From NCBI GenBank assembly GCA_029641185.1, contig JAPWGK010000003.1, positions 1,860,001 to 1,924,000 on the forward strand: 64,000 nt of DNA, in the 5' to 3' direction. This document shows, in pieces, positions 11,159 through 21,211 of this stretch (position 1 is the first letter of the stretch; every line of letters starts with the position of its first letter). The notes beneath the pieces were generated by a model. It was not told where the DNA came from. It saw only the letters and a list, made by a program, of their open reading frames with translations, and made no database searches. This stretch comes from Pseudofabraea citricarpa (lineage: Eukaryota; Ascomycota; Leotiomycetes; Helotiales; Dermateaceae). The translations under genes were made by a program, and so were the position numbers.

Positions 11159-11918
11159 ATGCAGGTTCCGCAACGCGACGATACAATCTTGTTGGATTCG
11201 TTAGACTCTTCCAACTACAACTACAACTCAGCAATACCTAATTCGGTTTCCGCGCCCTCGGTTCCAGGCTCCCCGCCACCGTCCTTTCACTCACGTCAGT
11301 CCATCCCATCATCACCAGGGACCCCTCGCCCAACTCTTCGCGGTGGTCATGACTCGTTTTCCGGGTTGTGGAACATAAATCAGGGCAGCGATGGCACTGC
11401 AATTACGACAGCCAGCGACGCATCATTAGCAATCGCTCTTCTACGGGGTAGAGTGGAAAGACTGGAGGAGTCTCTGGGACGTCTTCTGGTAGGTAGATTT
11501 TGCTTGAATATAGGAGAACTCGAAGAGGACAATGTCTTTGTGTCAATCCCTCGCTTCTGATTCAACTTTCATTTCCTTGTTTATTATCATTTCCACAGGC
11601 TCACAGAGATGTTTGAAATAGATGGAGAAAGAAACTGCAAGAACACGGAATGTCAACGATACCGTGGATACGAACTGTTGCGTGACATTTTCCGGGGTTG
11701 GATCAGACGACGAAGAGTTCTTGCGGGCCAAATCGAATTGTTGCGTTACCTTCTCCGGCTCTCGAGAGAGCGCGCGGGAGAAAAAGGAACGAAAGGCACT
11801 TCGGATAATTGTCGCAACCGGTGTGCTCATTTTGGTATTACTGGTTGTCATTGTCTTGATTACCTCTGTTAATGCAAGCGCGAAAGCTGCAAGTGCTTGC
11901 TCTGACTCTTGCCGTTGA
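11159..11918 (+). CDS. Single-pass membrane protein with duplicated NCCVTFSG motif
   Basis: Proposed exons 11159-11488 and 11622-11918, joined by a 133-nt intron (donor GTAGGTAGA, acceptor AAATAG). The join is in phase 0 and gives 208 residues. The family is not recognised. The N-terminal half is Pro/Ser-rich and disordered, and a short coiled-coil-like segment (RVERLEESLGRLL) runs across the splice junction into MEKETART. The eight-residue motif NCCVTFSG occurs at 128-135 and again at 149-156. A basic stretch (REKKERKAL) precedes a 24-residue membrane helix at about 170-193, then a short Cys/Ser tail. The positive residues before the helix suggest a cytoplasmic N-terminus. An alternative acceptor at 11598 would stop translation within six codons, so the later acceptor is preferred. 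No homologue is known to me. Confidence 0.6.
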
Positions 11919-12989
11919 AAGACTTATGTTACTAATTTCTCGGGCAACATGGCGTTTTTAATGATACCTATCTCTTTATAATAATGATCATAAACTTTCA
12001 ATTCTGATTACATTCGATTCCTTACTTGGGCATTTTCAGACACGTTTGAATTGCATGCTTGTGGCGTCATGCTGCAAAGGCTTAAGTAGTTGCCCCAGTG
12101 GTTATTTGCAGTTTTTGCAGCGCTCGCACAAGTCAAAAGGCCTACTTCTAATACAGAGTTTCTAATATCAGTCTGTTGTATTCTATATGTCTTGCTTGGG
12201 CATCTGTCTATCTCATCCTTTTAAACAAGAAGCTCTGTGCCTTGTCTGTCGAGTCGAAAAGAAATCCTCGCAATCTCAAAGTTTAAACATGCTTAGTTGA
12301 AGACATCAGGTCCATCGTTTACCCCCACACTTTGATATCATTCATTTCCACCTTCTGATGCAAATATTCATTACAAGTCATAACCTCGTCTCGGCTTGTG
12401 CCGAATGTCATACCACTTTTCCGTCTGATTCGCCTCGGCCACGAAACCAACAAGGACTGGGCATAGAATTTGCGAAGCACATTATTTCTGCACGAGAAGC
12501 TTCACCATATCCAGCTGGCTGCATATCCGATAAGATTGTCCTCTGCAGGTGAAGCACAGATCCCTGAATGATCCCTACCACGCTGTCCCTGGTCTCCGGG
12601 ATCCACATCTCGATCGGGGAGGTGAACGATTCGCGGACGAGGTGGCCTCTTCAAGCATAGCGGCCATACCAACATCAAGGCTGGGTCCACCGGTAGAAAG
12701 CTTCATTCCCCGGCCCATAAATTATGTGGCGAGCAACGATCGTGGGTATTTCTCCGGTCGAGGATAAGGGTGGCTAGTCCTTCGAGATATCTGGGAATAA
12801 AAATCGTCGGCGTCATTATTGGCTTCTTGCATTACTTCTACTGCTTGTAGGTGTCAATCTCCGAACCTATTGTTTACTCGAAAATGATGTTGGTAGGCCT
12901 CGAGTATAATACTAGAATTGAGGTATGGTTGTGCGGCTCGCGGTTTTCCTTACTCTATCTCCTTGTTCTTGTCTTCTTCAATCGAAAAG
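11919..12989. other. Intergenic
   Basis: No gene recognised; open frames near 12360-12770 occur on both strands and lack family resemblance. The right end is pyrimidine-rich and likely forms the leader of the secreted propeller gene. Confidence 0.45.
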
Positions 12990-14153
12990 ATGTTCTCTGT
13001 TCTCTCCTTAGGCTTTCCCGTTCTAGCAGTCCTGGCCTCGGTTTCCCCAGCGACTTGTACCCCAATTGTGGAGAGAGGCCTGGAAATTAGAACAACATCT
13101 TTACCTCTACCTGTTAATGTCTTACACACATTTGAATTCCCGAGCTGGTGCGAAAACTTCGCCATCCGTGAAACTGGAGAACTGCTCGTAAGCCGACTCG
13201 ACTCTCCAAAGGTGCAACAACTGAGCCCTACAAATGCGTATGGCCCGGTCACTGTGTTTGCATGGGATCCGACGGAATACAAAGGCGCATTGGGGATTTC
13301 AGAGACTGTTTCTGATGTATTCTATGTCGCGTTGTCTGCCTTCTTCGATGGCAGTTATGTAAAGCAGAGTGGCGTGAACTCCATTTTCAAGATCGATATG
13401 CGTACTTTCGTTTTGACCGATGGTATTGTCACATCCAATGCCACTGTCACAAAGCTCGTTGACCTCAATGAGGCAGATTTCATCAATGGATTGACGACTC
13501 TTGATAAATCTCATATTCTAGTTGGCGATATCTACAATGGCTGGGTTTACAAAGTCAATACCTTGACTGGAGCATACTCCATTGCCATCAACGACCCGAA
13601 AATGAAGATCGTTCCTGGAGTCTCCCCGAATCTTGGTGTCAACGGTCTTAAAATCAGAAACGGATATCTCTACTGGACCAACACTGTGATCGGGTCTCTG
13701 AACAAAATCAAAATCTCCTCTGCCGGACTTCCCATAGGTACTTCCTCCGTTGTGACGAGCAATGTCCCGAAAGCAGATGATTTTGTTATCAAGGATGACG
13801 GAACAATTTTCATTGCACAAAACCAGATGGATGAGTTGAGTGTTTTGCAGAAGGGTTCGTCGGTTGCAGATGTTGCTGCGGGAAGTAATACTTCGACGAT
13901 TCTTGCTGGTGTTACTGCAGGGCATTTTGGAAGGTCTAGCTGGGATTGTGATCGATTGTACCTGACAACCAGTGGAGGTATGTACAGTTTTGAATTCCTC
14001 TTTTGAGTTATAGAAAGCTAACATCTCGAAGGGCTTGCTCTCCCAATAAATGGTACAGTCACTGTTGCTGGGACTATTTCATACATTGATACGAAAGGCT
14101 TTTAAGATTCATTTGCTACCGTAATTACTCGAAAGTTGTAGATGAAATTTAGC
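12990..14153 (+). CDS. Secreted SMP-30/gluconolactonase-like beta-propeller
   Basis: Two exons, 12990-13977 and 14032-14153, separated by a 54-nt intron (donor GTATGTACA, branch GCTAAC, acceptor CGAAG); product 369 residues. The chosen start MFSVLSLGFPVLAVLASVSPA is a classical signal peptide; an in-frame TTG further upstream is not used. The mature part begins with a strand typical of fungal SMP-30-like proteins (FPSWCENFAIRETGELLVSRL). It contains repeated propeller-type segments, such as DFINGLTTLD-HILVGDIYNGWVYKVN, LGVNGLKIRNGYLYWTN and KADDFVIKDDGTIFIAQN, closing after the intron with GTVTVAGTISYI. Family members are lactonase-like or strictosidine-synthase-like hydrolases. The substrate here is unknown and no catalytic residue set can be assigned confidently. 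It lies tail-to-tail with the PTH11-like gene. Confidence 0.8.
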
Positions 14154-14282
14154 TAGCTCAAGTTCCGTAATAATCCTACATAGTTTTAATCCGATTCAAA
14201 ATCCCCTTCTAGTGAGGAGGGGTTGATTCTCAGTATATTCTCATTGTTATGGAAATCCGACTATGATTTATCGTTATATCCT

Positions 14283-14302
14283 TCCATCCATCCATCCATC
14301 CA
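14283..14302. repeat. CATC microsatellite
   Basis: Tandem CATC/CATT-like units between the convergent propeller and receptor genes, directly visible. Confidence 0.7.
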
Positions 14303-14354
14303 ACCAAACTCCGGCACTAAAAACAGTGGCATCACGAGAACCCAGTAGGCTATC

Positions 14355-15811
14355 TCACGGCCTTTCCCAGGGCCTTACTCTAACCACTCCCCTAGGATCT
14401 TCAAGCTTTTCACCTTCCTCTAGATCTCGTATCCGTACGGTATAGCTCGTCTCCTTGAAAATCGCACTGTCTGTGTTACGCATGGGCAAAATTCCATCTT
14501 CACTTGTTCCATCACCCGTCGTACCACCTTTATTGCTATCGAGTCTGCCAAAGGTACGCTTACTGGAAATCGAGTTTTGGTTTTCGTGTTTGCCATATTT
14601 CTCCATCTCGTATGTATTTCTCGTGCTTCCGTCAGGCCGCATTCTTTTGAAGAGTGGTCGGAGTAAGGGAACCGATGCTGCGAAAACGACGAGTGTACTT
14701 TCAACACTAAAAAGCATTAATTAGAGTAGTTTTTAAGATGAGTAAAATGAGAACTTACATCACCCATGTAAATAGAGGTACTGTATTATCTACTGAACTT
14801 AGCAAAAGTCAAATGTGTCGGATGATCACTTACAAGTATAATCGCCTTCCTCAGAAAGCGCGTGAAGCTTGATAATCTTCATTATTACACCGATAAATGC
14901 ACTACACAAATCAGCCTTACTGATTATTGTATTGCCAAAGCAAGTTCTTACAAAAAGCTAAGGCTGAGCAAAATACCCAGGCCTATTTTCAATCGCAGCT
15001 TCATCTGGAGGTTCCAAAGTATGACCGCGGGGAGACAGGTGAGGAATAGATCGGTTGCGCCGTTCCAAGCCGAGTGCGCATACCCAATGACCTGTGGGTG
15101 AATTAACACCCCAAAAATAAGATCGACACCAGTTTCGCAAAACTTACTACTTGAACTTCGCGGTCCCAACACTTTGACTCTATGGAAAAGTCCCAGATTG
15201 CGTTGACATTGTCGCATTGAATATAGAGAGTTATGACAACAACTCCATTCGAAATCAGCTGCGCCCAGAAAAGCATCCAGAGACTCCAATATCGCAGTTT
15301 CGTGGTACCGAACAAGTGTGCCATGAACACAATGAAGGATAATCGACCCCATGTAGATCCCATAACCCCTAATCTATGAGTTAGATGTTCGCCAGGATAT
15401 CGACACTACCGACTAACCAAAGGATTGTCCAATGGAGTTGAACTTGATAGCCAGAAGCCTTTCATGTGGATTTAGATAAACGTAATGACGGCCCCATCCA
15501 TAGTGGTATTGCACTGTGATCAAAGATGCCATTCCAGTGATTGTAGCCTAATTCTGTTACCACGATACTCAGCCACGGGCATTTGACAATTACTTACCAC
15601 AGATAGAATTATCAAAGCATCACTCAGTCCCAGCTGATGGGATACCCAATGCTGAGTATAGCATCGCGCAATCACGGTCAGAATTGCGATACTGGTAAGA
15701 GTCCAAATGACTGCCAGAGCCGGAGCTCCTAGAAAATGTCAGTTGAGGTTGTTGCATGACATATACTGACTCACCAACATTAACATCAGGGCCAACCGAC
15801 TCGGAAATCAT
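14355..15811 (-). CDS. PTH11-like/rhodopsin-domain seven-helix membrane protein
   Basis: Eight exons reconstructed by hand on the minus strand: 15811-15775, 15728-15598, 15547-15418, 15368-15148, 15091-14952, 14901-14834, 14789-14759 and 14706-14355. All introns are 44-56 nt with GT-AG ends and all joins keep frame, giving 369 residues. The hydrophobic pattern is that of the fungal rhodopsin-domain family (PF20684, PTH11-related). The first helix begins PALAVIWTLTSIAILTVIAR. Family hallmarks follow: GMASLITVQYHYGWGRHYVYL, a Cys-bearing loop with CDNVNAIWDF and KCWD, a helix with WNGATDLFLTCLPAVILWNLQM, and the last helix VESTLVVFAASVPLLRPLF. The hydrophilic tail is about 110 residues. Such proteins are putative surface sensors; ligand unknown. 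One junction (14834/14789) has several possible AG acceptors within 12 nt; I chose the one giving YTYNTVPLF, as family members read. Confidence 0.85.
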
Positions 15812-17955
15812 AGCTCATGAATATGAAGAATGGACGAGCGCGAAGACCCACGTAAGGTTGAGCACAGGCACGCGAGGAGGATATAGTGCGGATGGCATGC
15901 GTTAGCCAAGCACTTTCCAGAGATCGACTGTTGACCCCACCGTCTTTCTCCAGCTTCCACATAGAGTGGCCACTAGTGCGGGAGTTTCCAAGCGAGGTTG
16001 TATCTCAAACTGTTAATAACGCCACATGCAGGAGGCAACGGATCACATATTCCACCACACACATGCATTCAGAGGGGCTTCGGGTTAGCTTCATCCCTTT
16101 CACCTTTAGAAAACACAACTAAAGAAGGGGAAAGCCATTGCCGTGAATCTAATTACAGACGGATAATCAAAACTCCTTCGTCTACAGAGCCTTTTGCGCC
16201 TCTGTTCATGCAACAATGGCAGAAGGAGGGTCGTTCATAATTGCAAATAATCTTCCAACAATTGTTCGGCGGATAAATATACCGACCTGAGAGAGAAGCC
16301 CCTTCGAGGTTTATGCACGATACTCGATTAAGAAAGGGGTGCAGGTGCCTCTTCAGCAATCGAAGTTTGAGAACCCTGGCATGTCTGCAATTGTTTTCAC
16401 TTTCACACTTCGTAGTTTTTAGTGGTGTTGTTTTATCCTGGATAAAATGAAAATTTGGCTGGGGCCGCTTTGAGTAAAATGCCAGTCAGCCAGCTAATTG
16501 TTGGTTCAAACCCCAGAAAACCGCAATCAATTTTAGCGACACCGCGTAATATGCTGCCGGTTCCGGAAGAAGCAACCATTGGTATCAAATGTAGCGAATG
16601 CAGTCATATATGGAGCCAAGATTTAGTGCCCTTCTTACGTCCTAATCAAACGTGCTCCCGGTGGGCTTGAGCCGTCTAGATCATCTAGAAGCTAGCCTCG
16701 TGAAACTCGATGCCAGTACGTTATATTCTACCAGCAACTTGGTGGTCGAGGCAAAGGAACTATTGGAACTAATGAATGTACTTGGTTCAGTCTGTGCAGT
16801 TCTATAGCGTGTTGGAAGCTCACGTCAATTTCAAGAGAAAATGCTGCTTAGACCAACCAAGAACCCTCTCGCCTCGGCGTTCTGGTGGTCGTTATGATTG
16901 TCTGTGCACGCATCTGAAGTGTGGTCGCTTATCATGAACTTTGATCTTTGTTAACCCTGCCATATTCTGGCATACAATGATGCTCATATGAAGCAAGCCA
17001 CATGGCCATGCCAGGATACATCTCCGAAGAGCGTGCGTTGGTGATGACGACCAAACTTGCCGTCTTTCAACCGAGGAATTATTCCATGCAGGAACTTATC
17101 TCGGCACAAGCCGGATCTCGATCCAAGAAGGTTTCGCGATGCTTACTTACTAATTGTCCTTGGCTTTAAATTCGGCAATAGGAAGGAGTCACAAGTCAAT
17201 GCCTTGTTGCGCAGCACTGGAATCACATTTAGCAGCTATTGGAACTTATCAGTCTGTGTACTTTAGCGGTGGAGACATGAAGTAAATTTTCCTTTAGAAC
17301 TGGTTGAGAATTATACCTTTATTTCTCTTCAAACAGCCAAGCTCTACGCAAAGTTCTGTCAATTGCAAAATCTTGCTGGTAATCTGCCTGTCGTATGGCG
17401 TGTGACTGCCTTCTGAAAGCCATCTCACTTAGGTTCCAACAATGCTTTTTTGGAGGAAGCAATGCGATCGCCATCTTTCTATTAGAATCATCTCCGTATA
17501 ATGATCTTGGTCAGGCTCTGTTGCACTGATCAACTTGTCCAGCGACATCGCCGACATTGAATCTCTCAAATTAGCCTGCTTATTCAACGATTTTGGCATG
17601 CTGTCAGAATAGACAGTCAACTCCTCAGGGCCCAATCAAGCAACAGAAAAAGCTGGGAGTGGAAATTCTGCTAGGACTTGTCATCGAGTGAGCCACAAAT
17701 GTCTCTCTTCCTGAGGATCGTCACAACCGGTCAGAATAGCCATGCTTACTAAGCGTGGAACATGAAATGTAACCCCGCCTTGACGACTTATTAGTCGCGC
17801 CCTTCAGCATGACAGCAGCATCGCATTAATCATCCAGAATGTCTGGGCTCCTTCATGAATTAGTAAGTCATAATGAACTTGTCAGCTAAAGAACCCTTTG
17901 CGACCCATATCATACACTCCTTGAACCACCTCGACCGCCCGGAAGAAGTATCACC
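15812..17955. other. Intergenic with possible gene relic
   Basis: Two kilobases without an intact gene. The only coding-like stretch is the interrupted minus-strand frame at 17294-17635, listed separately. The remainder has short open frames only. Confidence 0.45.
17294..17635 (-). pseudogene. Possible decayed coding sequence, one in-frame stop
   Basis: A minus-strand frame of 114 codons is interrupted only by a TAA at 17431-17429. Before the stop it reads like protein (for example SLDKLISATEPDQDHYTEMILIERW). After the stop the same frame continues with ITSKILQLTELCVELGCLKRNK before the next stop at 17294. Its residue composition resembles coding sequence, but no family is recognised and no intron clearly removes the stop. 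It could be a relic or chance. Confidence 0.25.
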
Positions 17956-19793
17956 ATGGCACATTTTTACGAAACCGCGACGCAGTGGCATACTGGCGAG
18001 AAAGAATTACACCAGCGCCTTCGAGTTCCCATGCAAGACAATCCCACGCAACCATATCTCAATGCCTCGGCTGCACATCTCTTGATTCGTTCTCCACTCC
18101 TCGCGTTGGGGACGCTGGATGCTGAGGGACGGCCATGGACAACTATATGGGGTGGAGAGCCTGGGTTTTCAAGAGCAATTGCGCAATCGATAATTGGGAT
18201 CAGGACAACGGTCGATCATATTCATGATCCCGTAGTGGGGACATTGTTAGGCACAAAAGGTGATGGTGAGGTGATACAAGAGCAAGGGCAAGGAAGAATG
18301 GTGAGTGGGCTCGCTATCGATCTTGAATCGAGAAGAAGAGTCAAGCTTTATGGTCGGATGGTGGCAGGGGCTCTACAATCCACTGAAGAGGGTATTGGCG
18401 AAGTACAACTGGTTGTGAAGATAGAGCAGACCCTGGGTCAGTTACCTTCCCATTATCCGCATCTAAATGCTAACGAAGAAAAGGGAATTGTCCAAAATAC
18501 CTCAATAAAAAGCATATTATACCCCATCTACCTCAACCAACTCTTGTCTCGCAGAGCTTGCCTTTGTTACCGCAAGTAGTAAACCTTCTGGCAAAAGCGG
18601 ATTTATTCTTTATATCATCCTCGAATCATGATTTGGATATGGATACAAACCACCGAGGAGGACCCCCTGGCTTTGTGAGATTGCTTTCAAATAATCCCGA
18701 TGATGTGACACTGGTCTATCCCGAGTACTCTGGTAACCGTCTCTATCAAACTTTGGGAAATCTCAATACTACTCCCAAAGCTGGCCTGGTATTCCCAGAT
18801 TTTGACACTGGAGACGTGCTTTATATAACTGGAAGGACTGAAATTCTTGCGGGTGAAGATGCTGTGAACTTAATATCACATACCAATTTGGCAGTCAAAA
18901 TTCGTGTTGATGCAATTCGGTTCGTCTCCAGTGGTCTAGCCATGCGTGGACAGCCTGGAGAATTCTCGCCGTATAATCCTCCGCTTCGTTTCCTTGCGAC
19001 CGAGAACCGGCATCCAGTTTTGACTAATCAACGCAAAGTTCAAGCCAGACTCCTCGCGAAAGATATCTTGACACCAACGATTGCCAGATTTCGATTCCAG
19101 CTTCCTGACCTGGGGCAGCAGAATACATGGAAAGCCGGCCAGTACGTTGCGTTAGGGTTCGAGAGCGAGCTTGATTTTGGGTACAGCCATATGCGAGACG
19201 ATGATCCTAAGAGCCTCAACGACGATTTTGTGCGAACGTTCACTATATCAGGTCCACAGGAAAACGATTCTGCCTCAAGCGAATTTGAAATAACCATCCG
19301 CAAAGTCGGTGTAGCTACAGACTTCTTATTCAAGTTCAATCTAAGAAGTCAATTAGATCTTACTTTCAAAGGATTTGGTGGAGACTTCTTCATTGACCAA
19401 GGAAAAGAAGAGAGCATATCTTTTGTTGCTGGCGGGGTTGGTATAACACCCATTCTGGCTCAGGCACCCAAACTTGACCTTGCTAGGCTTGAATTATACT
19501 GGACTGTTCGATCGGAGGATCTTGGCTTGGTTGTCGACACGTTGAACAGGATTCCAAGTCTAGCCGCATGCACCAAGCTCTTTGTCACAAGGTCATCAAG
19601 CAGTAGAGATGCCGATAAATGGTCGAAACTGGAAGCCAGTGCTGTTACGGTGCAAGAACGCAGAATGGAACAGGCAGATATTCAAGCCAGTCAGGTAAAG
19701 AGATGGTATATTTGCACTGGAATACCTTTCCGTCAAACTTTGTTGACATGGCTTGAAGGCAAAACTGTCTCTTACGAAGATTTCAATTACTAA
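17956..19793 (+). CDS. PNPOx-like / FAD-binding ferredoxin-reductase-type fusion flavoprotein
   Basis: Two exons, 17956-18436 and 18484-19793, joined over a 47-nt intron (donor GTCAGT, branch TGCTAAC, acceptor AAAAG). The join restores the family segment GNCPKYLNKK and yields 596 residues. Start is the ATG in CACCATGG context (MAHFYETATQWHTGE). The N-terminal half is a split-barrel pyridoxamine-phosphate-oxidase-like domain (LLALGTLDAEGRPWTTIWGGEPGF near 45-70, and ADLFFISSS...MDTNHRGGPPGFVR near 205-230). The C-terminal half is a ferredoxin-reductase module. It has an FAD-binding RTFTISGP motif, an NAD(P)-binding VAGGVGITPIL motif and the terminal WYICTGIPFRQTLLTWL. Such fusions are expected to pass electrons from NAD(P)H through FAD to a flavin or acceptor in the barrel. 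No C-terminal 2Fe-2S cysteine cluster is visible. Substrate unknown; cytosolic by absence of targeting signals. Confidence 0.85.
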
Positions 19794-19869
19794 CTCATAA
19801 GATAGACACAGGTAATCAAGTTTGAATCTACAAGGCAAATATTGAACCGCCATGACTACTGTTGGTTTT

Positions 19870-21211
19870 TCAGATTTCCAACCCCTTATCTCTGCAGCCC
19901 TCTACAATCCCCGTATTGCTGGGGAAAGTGTTATCCCTGTCACACACTGCCACATTAAATAGACATTGAGTTTTGGGGTCGAGGGGTAGAGAACCATTAA
20001 ATGGATTAGCCACCTGTTTGCCTCCATTTGCGTCCAAACAATTCGCCGGTGCGATCAATATCTCCTCCTTGGTAAGCCCATACTTGCTCATGAGCAACTC
20101 AACAACATCATTCTGGGGTTGAGCGTTTCCGTTTCCATCATCTTTCAGCATTATATACTTTGTATCGTCGCGCTTGGGACCTTTGGCACAGATCTCGGAA
20201 ACCATATCATTCTCCTTAGTCTCACATCCAAAACTATTCTCTCGAGAAATGAAAATCTTTCTTGCTTGTAGGACGAGACTAATGGCGAACATGTTGATTG
20301 AGTCTGTGACTTGAGATTGGAGATCCGCCTGGGTAAAGTTCTGAGCAACTCCAAGGAATGCGCCACTTGCAATTATGGAATTGATTCCTGCATCGGGTTT
20401 GTCGACTGGTGCATCGAGAGTGGCCTTGATGAAAGTAGAGACTACACTTTGATAATCTGTGACGACTGTTGCAAGCGAGGTGGAAACAGAACTCCATTTC
20501 AAGAACAAATCGTCTCGCACAGGCGGCTTGATTCTGGCAATGACAAATCCCAGTGATGATGTCAGGGCAACATTTGCAGTGGCTATGGGACCGGTGAACG
20601 GGACGACTCCAAGCACAGTCGTAAAAATGCTAGCCATGGTTTTTAATGGTGTGATATCATCCTCGGGCTTTGGATAAAAGTCGGCGACGATACCCGGTAA
20701 AGTCAGCCCAACTATACTTGATGCAAAACTAATGGCTGTGTTCATGGAATTCATGTAACTGTTCCAGTTTTGAATTGCAACCATTGCGTACCTGGAATTA
20801 TGTTAGCACTTCTCTACTCGAACGGTTTCTCAACAGGAATTCTTACCAAGCGGGAAGATCTACTGGCAGACATGGTTGGCCAGCATTGCAGAAGTTATCA
20901 AGACCGCTAATCTGTATCAGATTAGACCAAAATAGCGAGAATAAGAAATCTTACCAAAAGAAATTCGGAGCACCAAAGGAATCTGCAAGAGACTGGACAT
21001 TATTGGAAGTGGCAACAGTAACATTGCTGGCTGACCAATCCTTGAGGAATTTATCGATATCAAGTTTAGTCCATGTATCAGCAGTCAATAGATCGGTCGG
21101 ACAAGAATCTGCACCGTTGCCAGTACCTTGAGGGAGGGCTACTGGGGAAGCTGAAGAGGTTCGTATGATCGACAAAGCTAAGGCAAATCGCAAAAAAGTA
21201 GATTTGTGCAT
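19870..21211 (-). CDS. Secreted cysteine-containing protein of unknown function
   Basis: Three exons, 21211-20955, 20906-20847 and 20791-19870, with 48- and 55-nt introns; 412 residues. The second exon is only 60 nt and carries most of CGLDNFCNAGQPCLPVDLPAW. In intron 1 an earlier CAG acceptor would create an immediate TGA, so the TTAG acceptor five bases later is required. The N-terminus (MHKSTFLRFALALSIIRTSSA) is a signal peptide followed by a possible Kex2-less propeptide region. The middle (WYAMVAIQNWNSYMNSMNTAISFASSIVG) resembles a segment I associate with a group of secreted fungal proteins of unknown role, some fused to chitinase-like modules; that association is weak. Several paired cysteines in the C-terminal third suggest disulfides. 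It is convergent with the flavoprotein gene, with 76 bases between stops. Confidence 0.75.

Noticed and set aside
16440..16520. tRNA-like B box GGTTCAAACCCC
   Set aside because: T stem pairs poorly and no matching D-arm or acceptor stem was found.
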